Of a DNA stretch of 64,000 nucleotides, positions 15,773-28,560 are shown in pieces. The notes beneath the pieces are model-generated. The model was not told the DNA's origin. It saw only the letters and a program-made list of their open reading frames with translations, and did not search any database. Within the stretch, counting starts at the first letter, position 1, and every line of letters begins with the position of its first letter. The position numbers were made by a program, and so were the translations under genes. This DNA is from Dirofilaria immitis (taxonomy: Eukaryota > Nematoda > Chromadorea > Rhabditida > Onchocercidae), in assembly GCA_024305405.1 (NCBI GenBank), contig JAKNDB010000086.1, forward strand, positions 1,177,001 through 1,241,000, given 5' to 3'.

Positions 15773-17381
15773 AGTATAGTGAACGCTGAAATATAATATC
15801 AACAGCATTATCAATATTTTTTGATAAATATTCTAAATAACACTCAGCCCTACTAATAAATTATCATCATTCTATTTTTCTTCAGATGGATTAATAAAAT
15901 CACAACTTTCTCTCTGGTAGATCATTTCTTGAAATCAATGAGTCGTCCTTTACATATATTTGGTAAATTCATCTCTCAACTCCCAAATACCGATTATTCT
16001 ATCAGTTATCCCGTCAATTATTTCTTCAACTACGTTCTTCAGACTCCCTTAATAGATTTACACTATGTACATATGGCAAATGTTAATGCAAATTATTAAT
16101 TTAAAAACGAATAATTTGAATTAGGAAGAAATATTCACGATATATTTTTACATGAGTGTAATAAATAACAAATGCTCATAAAAGAATGATTATGATTTAA
16201 AGTATAAGCAGTACTACTTTCCACTTCGCTCTCTCTTTTCCATTCCCTTTATTAATTCGAATCTCATTCGATCTATTAGCGAATTAAAGGTATTTCTGAA
16301 TTCACGCTTAATCGTGCGAAAATGATGTAAATTCGAGCAGAAAAGCAAGAAAAAGCATAACATGATAAACCCATTGAAATCATTTATCATATATATTGAC
16401 ATTTATTGACATATCTTTGACAAGCAATTCATGACAAAAATCCCTGATCACCAAAAGATGCTATCGCGTAGTTATGTTAAATATATTTGTGAAAAAAAAA
16501 AATTTCATTTCACTTTATATTTTGTTAAACTAATGTATGTTGAAAAGCGAAAATCGGTTATTTGTAAGAATTATGAATATTTTTTAAAGAATTGTGATTA
16601 ATTATCAATAAAAGATATCATTTTGTTTCACCAAAGGCGATAAATCAATCAAAACAAAGAGAATGATTTGATCAATTCATAAAGGTGAATGCTATCTAGT
16701 ATCCCGATAATATTGAAGGATTTTCTAATAGTAACGAATTATTTGTCTTGTTATATGGAAAAATAAGATATATGAGTGAATCGTATCATATTAAATATAC
16801 ATTTGATATTTTCCTTTATTTCCAGTACTTCATTCATATGATAAAAAGTGAAACAAGTGAAATATTAAATGAGCATTAAAAAATGGGAAAACAAAGTAAA
16901 TAGAAGGAAAAGGTCAAGGCTAGTTCTTTTTTTTTTTTTTTTTTAAATTTAGCTAATCGGAGTCTGCTCAAGCAAAGCAATTTATTCGATAATTAACATT
17001 TTTGTTATCATATTGATTATGAGATGGAAATCACACACTACAAGGAAATGAATTTTGAAAATGTCATTAACAGAATATTAATCTTTTGCATAAAATTTGC
17101 TTTAATTATGCAAATTTTTTTGGACTAAAATATGAAGCAGAAGCATCGTATCTTTCAGTAACTGACTATTTATATAGGATTGCAAGGTGTGTTCTGATGG
17201 TATGCCTATCATAAGTGGTTATCGTAAGGTTTGAAAGTCTTTATTGCGGAATGTTATTTAAAGCATGAAACGTGGCGTCTATCACTTACTTCATAACAGT
17301 AATTTATAAAATCAACAAAATATAATTTTAGCAAAGTGGAGTAAATTTTATGACAAATTATTTTTAGCACGCAAAAAATTC
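15773..17381. other. Intergenic between hexokinase and collagen genes
   Basis: A+T rich, with a run of about 20 T at 16924-16943. No gene recognised; open frames here are chance ones. Confidence 0.4.
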
Positions 17382-18399
17382 ATGTGGCTGACAGCTATTT
17401 CACTTCTTTTAATCATTGAATTAGTAAGGTTTTGTGTATTTATTGCAATTCTATATCTGTGAAATGATTAAGGATACAAATGCTTAAAGAAGTTTCCATT
17501 AGCAATTGCTAAAATCATACAATTTAATATTTAATATTTTGTTTTTGGCTTTTCTTTTTTAGATCAAAAGATTCAAAAAAAAAAATCGGACAATAATTCA
17601 TTATAACATTGGAAATGTTTATAAAATGAGTTCACGAGTATCTAGCTCATCTATTCCATATACATACGTATCTAACGAATATTTTCAAACTAAATCTTCA
17701 GCAGAAATGTCCACTTCTTGCAAATATCTCAATTTTGTTAAAGTATTGCGGCTCATTTGATAACTCGTTCAGAATACTGAAAATTAGGCTAAATTAGTAA
17801 TAAACTAAGTATATGCAGTTCATGTAAAGAACTTTTAGCATTGTATTCAATGTCAGAGAGATATTAAACTGTCTGATCTGAGTATTTCGCGAGGAATCCA
17901 ACGAATTCGGCGATCTTCAGAGCATAAAGTTGAAGATATTATACAGGGTCCACCAGGTAGGAAAGGACCACAAGGTCCATCAGGTCCTACAGGTCCTCCA
18001 GGATTACAAGGCGAAAGAGGGCCATCAGGTAAACAAGGTGAGCGTGGTCCATCTGGTTTTCCTGGTCCAAAGAGTAAAAATAGAAGAAATTTTGGTAAGC
18101 TTTCTTACAAATGTTGTGAGCAATTTTCTTTTTGAGATTCCTCTGAGAAAATTTGAAGAAAATAATTTCCAATTAATTGAATATCACTCTTTAGAATATT
18201 CGACAATTTCTAAACTTTACAGAATTCAGGCTAGAACTAATTATGATTGAAAATATTCTTTCAAGAGAAACCAGTAATGATGGGAATAACAATGGGTGCA
18301 TTGTTGGCTTGTACAATAGCACTGGTGTTCTTCGTCTTATCTGCAACCAAAGTGATACTGAGAACATCAAATGATAATGAGGAAGAGCAACCTAAATGA
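17382..18399 (+). CDS. Short collagen-like protein with hydrophobic segments at both ends
   Basis: Four exons in perfect phase (17382-17423, 17563-17742, 17857-18094, 18266-18399) give 197 residues. Residues 1-15 are hydrophobic ([14 protein letters not shown]), a signal anchor or signal peptide. Residues 90-93 read RIRR, an RxxR site like that cut by subtilisin/kexin proteases in nematode cuticle collagens. Residues 105-146 are 14 uninterrupted Gly-X-Y triplets ([19 protein letters not shown] and on). Residues about 158-182 form a second strongly hydrophobic helix ([20 protein letters not shown]) followed by an acidic tail ending EEEQPK. No cysteine flanks the triplets. The collagen block is far shorter than in cuticle collagens, and a C-terminal membrane helix is unusual for them. 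Function unknown; a membrane-bound extracellular-matrix protein is inferred. Confidence 0.75.
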
Positions 18400-19318
18400 T
18401 GTTGAAGTACTGTAATAATAGTGATTGAAATGATACTGAAGAAGGAGGATTAAAATAGTTTTGTTATATGCAGTGCTTAACATTGGGTGTAATCTGCTTT
18501 ATTCATAATAGTTATTTATCTATTCTCTATTTCAAAATCATTTGTAAGAGAAATATTTAAGTGAGATTGTTGATTGAAGAAATTCTGACAACGATGGCAA
18601 TAAGTGGTATTTTTGATAGAGGAAAAAGAAGACATTTCATAAGAAAGATCATTTTTTCCATTCTTTAAAAATTTGTACCTTAGAAATTAATTCAAAACTT
18701 TTATTATGCAGTGATCTGCTTTTCTCCTATCAAATTTTAACAAATCTTAATTGTTATAATAATTAACAAATGATTTCAATTTATAGACAGCTTGGAAAAA
18801 AAAACAATAGTCGATTAGAATGAAATGATGTAAAAGCCAATTAAATTATAAATTTCAAAAGAGAAACAGGATGAAACATAGAAGAAAGAATTCTATTCTT
18901 AAATGAAATGAATTATATAGCGATAATTTTAATTTCAGTATTTTATGTATTTCATATAGTTCTTTAAATACATATCTTGTCATTAGAACATTCATGTTGA
19001 TATCTAATATTTAAATATCGTGAAATGAAAATATTCTTACAATTACTTCATTTTTCAATTGCTCTAGAAAAAGAAACAATCAGGTACAGTTGATCATTTT
19101 GAAAATTTATATTACTATAAATAACCATTTAGTTGCATATGGCATGTATAGATATTAGTGGAAAACGGTGTTGTTACTTTTAGTCTAAAGTTAAAACTAT
19201 CATCATTTAATTCATTAATTTTAACATAACTTAGACAAATCTTATTGCATTGTCGTTTTTTCGAAAATATAAATACAAATAATAAATTATATGAGTCCGC
19301 TTTCATTCTCCAAGGTAA
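18400..19318. other. Intergenic between two convergent small genes
   Basis: 3' flanks of the collagen-like gene and the small membrane-protein gene. A+T rich, nothing else seen. Confidence 0.4.
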
Positions 19319-19824
19319 CTACATTGAAAGTTGCGGTAGTTTTCTTTTCAGTTCAACATATGTACTTTTCCCATTACTCACTGCATTATCATCGATACCT
19401 GGTAACGTAGATTTACCATTATTTGGCTTTGATCTGAAACTTCTATTAAAATCTCACTATTCTCAAAAGAATCATAAGAAACGATTAGAAATAATTGAGC
19501 AGATATGAATGATAGTTCGTTACTTTGTTGACTTTAGATTTTATTAATATACATTTTCAACTGGCTAGTTAATTTTGGATTTCTTGTCACAGCTCAGATT
19601 TTTGCTCAGTGAAAAATGAAAAAGAGATTGAAAAGTCAGTGTTAAATTTAACAAACACAACAAAGGTTAAGAAATCTACAAATGAAAAATTGAACTTACA
19701 CAGGGAATACAATAGAAAATGTTTTCGTTTTCTTGAAAATATAGTAAATCATGATGAATATAATGAATACAAGTAGAAGAGCAGCAGCGACGATAAGATA
19801 TTGCTTCAACACATCATGTTCCAT
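19319..19824 (-). CDS. Small single-pass membrane protein, unrecognised
   Basis: Two exons, 19700-19824 and 19319-19442, join in phase (GT donor gtaag, acceptor ttttaatag) to 82 residues. Start MEHDVLKQYL, then a single long hydrophobic helix (residues 10-30, IVAAALLLVFIIFIMIYYIF), a basic stop-transfer KKTK, and a polar tail of about 45 residues ending KRKLPQLSM. The N-terminus is short and acidic and the tail basic, so a type III arrangement with the tail in the cytosol is likely. The tail contains NGKSTLPG and NGKSTYVEL, a small internal similarity. No family recognised. It converges with the collagen-like gene, itself a small membrane protein. An antisense open frame of 87 codons at 19245-19508 is a shadow. 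Confidence 0.6.
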
Positions 19825-22800
19825 CAACAACCTTCCTCCAACAATGTTTTCGTTTATCTCTATCGGTACATTTTACTTTTTTTTGTTATTCTCTGAGCAT
19901 TTCCAATCTTGATATATATAAAATGCGAATTGCTCTGAGAAGCCACAAAATTCGTGCTGGATTTTTCGCAAATGAATTAAAATAAGAAGGACAGTTTATA
20001 GAAAGTGTAGAGCATTTAGATTAAGGTATGAATTATTCGTAGAATCAGAAAAACTTATTTTACGTCTATAAAGTGGAAGGATAAAATTTCCATCTGTCGG
20101 AATAGCCAAAATATTTTATAATATAATCATATCGAGATTACTAAGATAGATTTATATTATATAAAAATTTCGGAAATAAAAGGTAATTTATGATATAAAA
20201 TTATCTTTATTCGTATTTCTAAAAAAGTAATAAATCCTCTAAATTGTTGGTTTCGCAATCATATAAATTACCTTAAATTTTGTAAACATTTTTGGTCATC
20301 AATGATCTATCAGTTTTGTAATCATACAAACATCCTCTAACTATCAATCATTATATCACAGTAGTTAACTATGCAAATATTTTATAATATAAATATGCTC
20401 ATGACATTTTTATATTTCATAAATATTTCCAAAATATCAACTAATATTATCAAATTCTGGAAAGTTATAAACATTTGCCAACTAATAATTGATTTTCGAG
20501 ATCATAAATATTACAAAAAAATTGCAAACATCTTCACTATAAAAAGAGCTTTAATCGTTGTAGTGACTAATTCGGAACCAATGTCTAAGTCGCAAGCAAT
20601 TATCTTCATCAGTATTCTTTTTTTTGTATTGTGCGTTAGTGTTAATGTCAATGAAACGTATCATGACGCACCTTGTAGCATTATAATAATTCTCATAAAA
20701 TGTTTCAATATGCCATCGAGACTTTATCCGTAACCCTTAATCTCTCACAAAAAGTGAGAAAACTTTCACGACAATCTCTTACAGAAAAGGAAGAAAACCT
20801 TCATGACGCCTTCATTTTAGTAAGTTAGAATTACAACTTAGAATGATAATCAATGCATGTTAATTTTTGCTCAATAACAGCATAATAATTTCAATGATAT
20901 CGTGTGTGGCAAATCCGAACTTCTTTAACTATGACCGCTTTTAATCCGAATGATTCAGCGAGAAAACTAGAGGATTCTCTTTCCGATTACTTAAATAGAT
21001 AGAAAAATTTGCATTGGAGAAGACCATACTTTAAGAAAAATTTAGTCTAAATGAGGGTATCAAAATAAGCCTTTTGAGAAACCTTCATGATATGATATGA
21101 AATAGAAAAACTATGAAAGAGCCAATGTATCATATATTTTGCAACATTTATCGATAGAGCCATATGATTCCACAAATTGAGAGACATTTATTTGTGTAAG
21201 CAGCCAAAAAAACTGAACCCAGTCATCGATTTTAAATGTACTTCTAGAGAAAAATCTTTTTTTAAATAACAAAAAAATTTTAAATATCGCACCATTTATT
21301 AAATAATAAAAATAACAGCCTGATAATACTAACGGTTTATGACAAACAGCAATATTTAGAAGCCTTGAAATTCGAGTTAAATGAATTCATTAATTAACAA
21401 ATTAATTTTAAAGCATTATGCTTCTATTCCCAGCGAATCTAACCATTGCTGTAATGTAAAAATTTAAACAAATTTTCAGAAATTTGGAATAAACTAATAA
21501 ATTGTCGCGTTGAGTAATGAACTTTATCGTACAAAACTATCGTTTAGAAGATCATCACCTTTATACGATTAAAATAAATGCATTTCGCAACTTAGCCAAA
21601 AAGATATTACTTATTTATTTTAAACAATAAGGTACTTAACAGTCAAATATCAAAAGGAAAAGGTAGAAAATGGATAATGGATAAGGAATTTTGATCATTA
21701 CAAATCAAGCCGCAAAAGTCTATCGCAAAGAGAATTTATAAATTTGATTGGCCGATTTAAAGTAATCAAGCATTTTCTCAAATCTTCCAAGTTTAGCCAT
21801 TACTACCAATAATTTTCATTTGGAAGAGGTAAACTTTCACAAATTAAAATAATTTTTTTGTGACATAGAGATGAACATATCAATCTTCCTGACTGATGAT
21901 AATTTTAAGATTGTGAATAATGACTCCTTTATGACTCTTCGATTCCCGATAACGACCTATGATTCCTTGATTATCAATAACAACTGAAGCAAATGCTCAT
22001 ATTCGTAGCAGGGAACACTGATTACTTATATCAGTGACGTACTCCTTGTTATTATCATAACGTAATTAATTACTACTGTATGTATTTGTAGCATTTAAAG
22101 TTGCAAAAAGAATTTAATTGAGCATAGTTAGCGGCTAATTTTCTTTCCAGACAATTTGCTTTTTCGTATATATATTGACTTTATACCAAACCTTCGTCCA
22201 ATCTACTGAATAAAAAAGTAATAAAGAAAAGATCTAAGTTATCTACAAGAGATCATCTCTTCTATGATCATCAGTTACCTCATTTCTCAACTTATTTTAA
22301 AGCTAGCCGAAATAATAAGTTCTTTCCTGAGTTAGCTCCAGAACTAAAATTTTCCGCGATCTTAATAATGAGATTGAAGAATAAAACTATATTGAAAATA
22401 ATAATAAAAAGCACAAAACAACCCAACCATGGAGCGGAATATCTTCGATAAGATCTTCAAACTTACCCTAAAAATTTTAGAAAACATTTTACAATTTTAA
22501 ATTAATTTTAACTTTAAATTTAAAAATTTTAATTTTAAATTAATTTTAAATTTTAAAGGAACATATATCTCCTGTTTAGCTTCTTCTGGTCAGAAAGTTT
22601 CTATTGCTGCTAATTTTCTTACAAAAATATCATCATATACTGAATGATGAAACGAAATTTTCATAATATTAAAAATATATTGTATATTAATCAGTAAAAA
22701 TGTCAAAAGGAAAAATAATAAGACACAAATTAATGTAATCAAATGGGACCATTCTCCTTTGGCAAGGATAATAGTGAATGAATACAACGATCACTATTTG

Positions 22801-25800
22801 TAAAATGATTAGTGAGTGTATCTAGAAAAGCAGATCTGGGTTATCGCTACCATATCATTCAACGTTAACGATGATGTTCAGAGGAAGGTGGCTATCGCAC
22901 CGTTAAGATCCATCATCAAATGATATTACGAACTGCAAAGATATTGCTATACTTTTCTGCAATATCTTCATATAAATTGTTCAAACCATTCGTAACAGAA
23001 AAGTATTTACGCAGAAAATTATAATAATTGTAATTATGCGTATAAAGTAAATAATATTAAGAGACCTTCCTTCTTCATTCTTTTAAATGCCGGACAAAAA
23101 TCCTTCAGTGAACCAGGCAAAAAAATCTTCTAGCTAATCAGCCAAAAGATCATCCATTCAACCACAATACATTACTCTATTAAAGAACTTTCTATATATA
23201 TATATATGTGCATATACATTCATCGAAATAAATTACTAAAATTATAAATGACACTTTTTTAACTTATTAAATAACTTCATATTCTATCTTAGTATTTATC
23301 ATAGCTTAAGCTGCCTTTTAGTCAAAGATGCCATTATTTCAAGAAAGTAAATAATTAACGAACAATTTATTAATGAACAACAACACGATAAGATAATCAT
23401 TAAACTCATACTCAATGAAAGCGATCTGATTGAAATGAATTTGAGCAAACTTATCATTCATTATAAGTATAAGTCGATAATATCGTGAAGCATTCTTCGT
23501 GTTATAATGAATATCCTAACATTTTTGATAAGCCATAACACTGATTCGTAATTTTTTAAAAAAAAGAATTCCAAGGATACAAAAGCATCAAAAAAGGAGC
23601 ATTAGGAGAGTTATTTAATAAGTTAAAAAAACTTTCGACCAGATTGACTTCAAAACGTTTTAAGTATTTTGATTTCAACTATTACCATCGCATAAGATTC
23701 ATCCAATACATTCCTCACTTTCCATTTCTCGTCTTTTTAAATCATAAAATGATATAGCAATAATGATAATATAATAGCAAATATATCCATTATATTATAA
23801 TGGATATAATCACTATCACTTTTATTATTTATTCAAGTTATGACATTCAAAAAACCGTACAAATTGTTGCTTTGGAAGTTTTTTCAAAATAAGAATGTCT
23901 TCAAAAATAAATTATGACTTTAAAAATAAAAAGTTGGAGAATCATAAACAATTCACTGGAAATCTATTCTGAGTAGTATGGTCATGTTTTCAAATCGATT
24001 TCAAATGCTTCAAAAATCAACAATTATCACCAAGGAATTCTGTAAATTGACCCCACGGTTAAAATAAGTTTAGCAGTAGTGATGAGAGATGTCGAGCTTT
24101 GCTGCCACAATCACTGATGAAATTCGATTATCGATTTATACATTCCCAAGCTAACTTAATGATAACGACACAAAAATATGTAAATTTTTCAATATGTACA
24201 TCAGCACAGTTTTTCATTTTCTAGGACAATATATTCAATGGCTATATTCGATGCTCTTGTCACTCTTCCTGCTTATATATATCATTCAGCCGAACCTCCA
24301 GCTGCTGCTATAATAGAAATATAACAATCTTAAATTTCACAAATATAAGTTCCAATTTCGAATTTATTTAGAGAGCATTCGAAAAATTTTCTTTTCTACT
24401 GAACAATTTCCGACATTCTAGAGAATACTGAGAACCCCAATAGAGGTATTTGGAAAAGCTACGTAATTGCAGTTTCTTATTTTTTGATTTCAAATACATG
24501 TGCAAACATCAACTTCATAATTGCCTAATTTTCACCACAATATCACCAAAGGTTATTAAAATATTTAAGCTCAATTTATTCCTCAAATCGCTAGTTGCAC
24601 AGAACCACGATTAATGACTACTTTACCTTGCTTTCTTTTAATGACTTACAGCTTATTGGAGGAATGATACATTTTTCTAATTTATTTAATTATTATCTTC
24701 CATTTTTTTGCAATAATGTGACAAAAAATAAGTTGAAAAAAAGTTACCAATTTGTCCTTTTATGAAAAACATGAGAGATTTTCTATCCACACAGATGTAA
24801 ACAAAGTGCTTGGCAAGTTCCGCTAAGTTTCTTCCTCATCACATGATTGTGATGTTTAAATAAAATATAGAAATTGAAATATAAAAGTTGGGAAAGAGAA
24901 AGACAGAAACTATTTAAAAAGCGGAATGAATGCATAATCAACAATACTAAATTGACATATTATGATGATTAGATCACTTGGAATCTCGTAGTATGAGTTG
25001 ACATTGTAGTCAAACTTTACTTGAGATCAGAGAACGTTGAAAAATACCGAAACCAGAACATGCCAAGCATTAAGAGTCCTTAAATATAATCTCCACAATT
25101 ACCAGTGCATTGACCAAATATTTATAAACATAAATTGCAATTCTTTACTAAAATAATCATTGGCTGATAATAAGTGTTAACTAGAAACATCGTACTTTCG
25201 ACTTGGAGAATATATGTATATAGGAAAACCGCAATTTATAAAAAGTTTTATTTTGAGATGGAATTTATAAAGTTGTTATTTTATCAACACTGAAATATTG
25301 CCCAAATAAAAATAGATATCGACAGAAAAGATAGATATCACATAAAAAGTGAATAGTAGACAAAAAGGCGAAATAAAATACCATTTGAAAAAAACTTCTA
25401 AATAGAACTAGAAATGTTTAATATGACTGGTAGAAACAGATGGAAAGTAATTAACTCGAGAAGTTCGCATGATAATAGTAGCAGGAATATCAAAGTCCAT
25501 AATCGCTTAAAAATTTGGTGTGAAATAAATTTCAAAATTATTATCTTAGTAAAATCAGAAGGGTAAAAATATCAGTATTTAGAAAGCCAGACCAAATGAA
25601 TTTTTACTGAACTCACGCAAAAAAAGAAAAATCTCCACACTTTATTTAGAAATATCACATATCTTGGAAGTTTTATATCGAATAGGTTGACAGTCAAGAA
25701 ATTAAAACTGAAAAGATATCTTTCCGCCATCTACACAATATTTCGACGATGTGTAGTTCAAGAAAAATTTTATTCAGTGTTAAACTGAATTCAAGTCCTT

Positions 25801-25878
25801 TCGCCTTTCAAATTCATTCTCTTCAAAAACATTTGGAAAATTAAGAGTCTAAATTACCAGTACTTATAACTGAACCAC
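19825..25878. other. Gene-poor 6 kb interval
   Basis: No exon with both splice sites and family similarity could be found on either strand. Open frames such as 20371-20733 (+) and 22590-22787 (-) have chance composition. Local features are low-complexity TTTTAAATT runs at 22490-22560, a (TA)n tract near 23200, a 25-base palindrome at 23782-23806, and a slightly GC-richer open stretch at 22838-22922. It may hold promoters, a distant enhancer of the flanking genes, or unannotated ncRNA; I see no proof. Confidence 0.4.
23782..23806. repeat. 25-base palindrome
   Basis: atatccattata is followed after one base by its exact reverse complement. Lies in the gene-poor interval; could form a cruciform or simply reflect A+T composition. 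Confidence 0.6.
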
Positions 25879-28560
25879 TCATGCTCGTTGTATTTTGAAA
25901 TGTTTTGAATTCATTGAAATATAATTGCCAGGATTTGTATAAACACGAAGTGTAGAGCCATTAGATAGTTTTGCATGTTTATATTCCGCATTATTCATTG
26001 TCCGTATCCACGGTTTGTTATAATCTGGTGAAATTGGATATAGCCTTTTCTGCGGTAAAATTTTTCGTTTTCGTGCATAACTTCCGGCTCTAACACATTC
26101 ATAATTTGGTAAAGCTCTATTTCTCATCTCAACAAGATGCGGCCGCGTTCTCATAGTTACATCATTATTCCAAAATGTAACGCGTTTTTCCCTGCGTCTC
26201 AGTGAACTATTGTTGAATGCCATTGGTTCATCCATAGAACTAAATGCACTGTTAGAAATTCTCTTAATGCAGTAATGTAATAACAGTTTTGTCCACGTTT
26301 CTCTATTCTGGAAGAAGAAAAGGAAACACAAACTTAAGATTGGACGCATCTTCATATTCTTCTTCTTCATCACAAAAATCAACATCAAACTTGTCAGTAA
26401 CAGAGCTCACGAACTGCAGAAGAGATCTTGATCGCCCTTAAAATACTTCTTGTTTTCAACGGCTTTGATTCAACACCGATTCAGCAATGAAAAATTTTAT
26501 GCTGTCATCACGATTCGAGATAATATTCGGATTGGTAACTGACTGTCAGTTTCTCTAATACGTCTATATCATCTCTCTAATGTTTAATAATAAATTATAC
26601 TTAACGAAAATCATAAATGGCTCCGGTTAATTTTTTATTAGTTGTTTCAATAAATAAAGAAATAAATATTCTTATGTTAACCTGCAAGCAGAGGATTTCG
26701 TTTTGGCAGTTGAATTGCTGGCGTTGTAATTTGTTCCGCTTCTTCTTCATTACGCTTTTTAGATAAAGGTGACAAATTCGGTGCAACAAGTAAACATACT
26801 GAAAGCATCAGCACTGCAAGGCAAGTACCAGTGTGCAACTTTCGTTTCGACCCATTAGCTACCACGCTTTGTAATTTTCGCAGCTGCGATAAATATGTTG
26901 AATTTAATGTTTTCAGATGTTCCACCTACAAATTGTTAGACTTAATAAATGAAGCATTTATATGAGAAAAAAAAAGATAAGGTTACCATTTTTCGTGTTT
27001 CCTAGTAATATGAAGTGAAGACAATTGTAATAGTGACCGCACACGGAGAAAAACTGTAAAAAAGCGAAAAAGATATTGCCTGTTTTTCAGTTCCTCATTC
27101 TCTTGAGTGCAACTCTCCACGCGGTCCTCCAATGCTTCAATGTAATCCTGAAAACATTTGTAAGGCAGTCAAGATGAAAGCTTTTGTAAGGCAGTCAAGA
27201 TGAAAGCTTTTGTAAGGCATCAAGATAAAAAAAAGTGTGAAAAAGGAAGTAAAACTTTGATAATGAATAACTTGTTTTTTCTTGCGACTCGTTTGAGCCG
27301 AATGTTTATTACGAATTTTTCGGCGTATACGTTTTAGCTCCTTTTCTTCTGTTTTTGTTAAAGGATAATATTCTGGTAATCTAATCCCTTCTTTCTTGCA
27401 TAATTTCTTTTCCTCGTCAGTTAATACAAGCGGTGGATATTTCCTTTCTCTAAAGATATTTTTAAAACAGCATATCAAGATTATAGTTCGAAAAAGGAAT
27501 CACAATTGATACCGCCAACTGTTTTTAATTTTAGTTTTATTTTTCGGAAAGATCAAATGATAAATATACAGATTGAAGTAAAAATTATATTAAAAAATGT
27601 GTAAATAATATATCTCAATATACATTGCATAAGATAGAGAATATCGAAAAAAAATACCTCCCAGACCAATTCGAGTAACTGGTAGTCTTGTTTTCTTGTT
27701 AATTGCAGTTGCACTAAATCGATTCGTTTTATGCATTGAAACGACAGAAGGAGTAGAGCAGATTGCTTTTAAAGCACATTCTAAATAAATGTATGAACAT
27801 TATCAATTATCAGAATATTCAACTTATAGTTTAACTATAGGAAAATATACCTGTTTTAACTTCCTTTTGTGGCAATGATAAAAGTTTTGTTCACAATTCC
27901 AATCATCAAGGATTTCTCTACTTGCTTCCTAAATATCGAGATAAAGCAAAAAAACATTTTTGTAACTTTTGTGTGATTTAGAATATTGAAAGAATAGGAG
28001 AATAAAACAAAAAACCTAGGCCAGTGAAGTAAATGAAAAAATACTTGAAGTACATCAAATTGTTCTTCTGTATTCCGTAAAAATGAAACTACAGAGCTGC
28101 TTTTCTCATACATTGAGGACGTTATCGATTCTGCTAAAAACGAGTAGTAATGAGGACCACTTAATCAAAATTTATTTCATAATTTAGGAAATTTACAGCA
28201 TCTTCAGGTTTACACAAAACGATTTAAGGATGAAAAATTAGAACGATTCATAATAAAAAAAAAAACCTGCATTTTTCCTCATAAAAACCTACTTCGTACT
28301 GAAGCATAAGAATGTTCTTCTTCAACAATATTCTCTTGTGCATCCAACTGAGAGCATAAGTTATCTAGTAAACAATTCGGGCTATCCAAATAAGAAGCTG
28401 CAGATGTGTACGACTCGTTTGATTCCAGATTTTCGACAAAACCATTATCCAGTATGAGTGGACTGAAAACATCTACGGAGCTGCCTCCAGATAACATCAA
28501 ATCCGTGTGTGGATCTGTCAACATCATATCCAAATCGAGATCGAACGGTGCATCCGCCAT
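25879..28560 (-). CDS. crh-2: ER-membrane bZIP transcription factor, CREB3/CREBH class
   Basis: Membrane-anchored factor released by site-1/site-2 proteolysis during ER or lipid stress, then acting in the nucleus. Exons: 28293-28560, 28045-28133, 27851-27928, 27658-27780, 27272-27447, 27080-27147, 26682-26925, 26411-26436 (tiny) and 25879-26307; about 500 residues. The start [16 protein letters not shown] is an acidic activation region. Exon 5 has [18 protein letters not shown] and the basic region [19 protein letters not shown]; exon 6 has [20 protein letters not shown]; exon 7 has [13 protein letters not shown] and the membrane helix [23 protein letters not shown] in exon 8 fits the RxxL site-1 protease motif. 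The lumenal tail contains RRREKR. Two junctions (after exons 3 and 6) are off by one base next to A/T runs; the exon 6 intron starts GC. Exon 8 may extend further (acidic [11 protein letters not shown]). Confidence 0.87.
27160..27227. repeat. Tandem repeat in a crh-2 intron
   Basis: About 2.5 copies of a 29-base unit with core ttttgtaaggcagtcaagat. The last copy has lost one base. It lies between the exons encoding the basic region and the leucine zipper. Confidence 0.75.

Noticed and set aside
19245..19508. 87-codon open frame on the plus strand
   Set aside because: Antisense to the second exon of the small membrane protein, which has proper splice sites and phase.
20371..20733. 120-codon open frame on the plus strand
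   Set aside because: Ile/Asn/Lys-rich content typical of A+T-rich non-coding DNA, no splice context, no family resemblance.
24259..24325. ATG followed by a very hydrophobic 20-codon reading, possibly a secreted peptide
   Set aside because: Too short, no following exon found, and A+T-rich DNA readily encodes hydrophobic runs.
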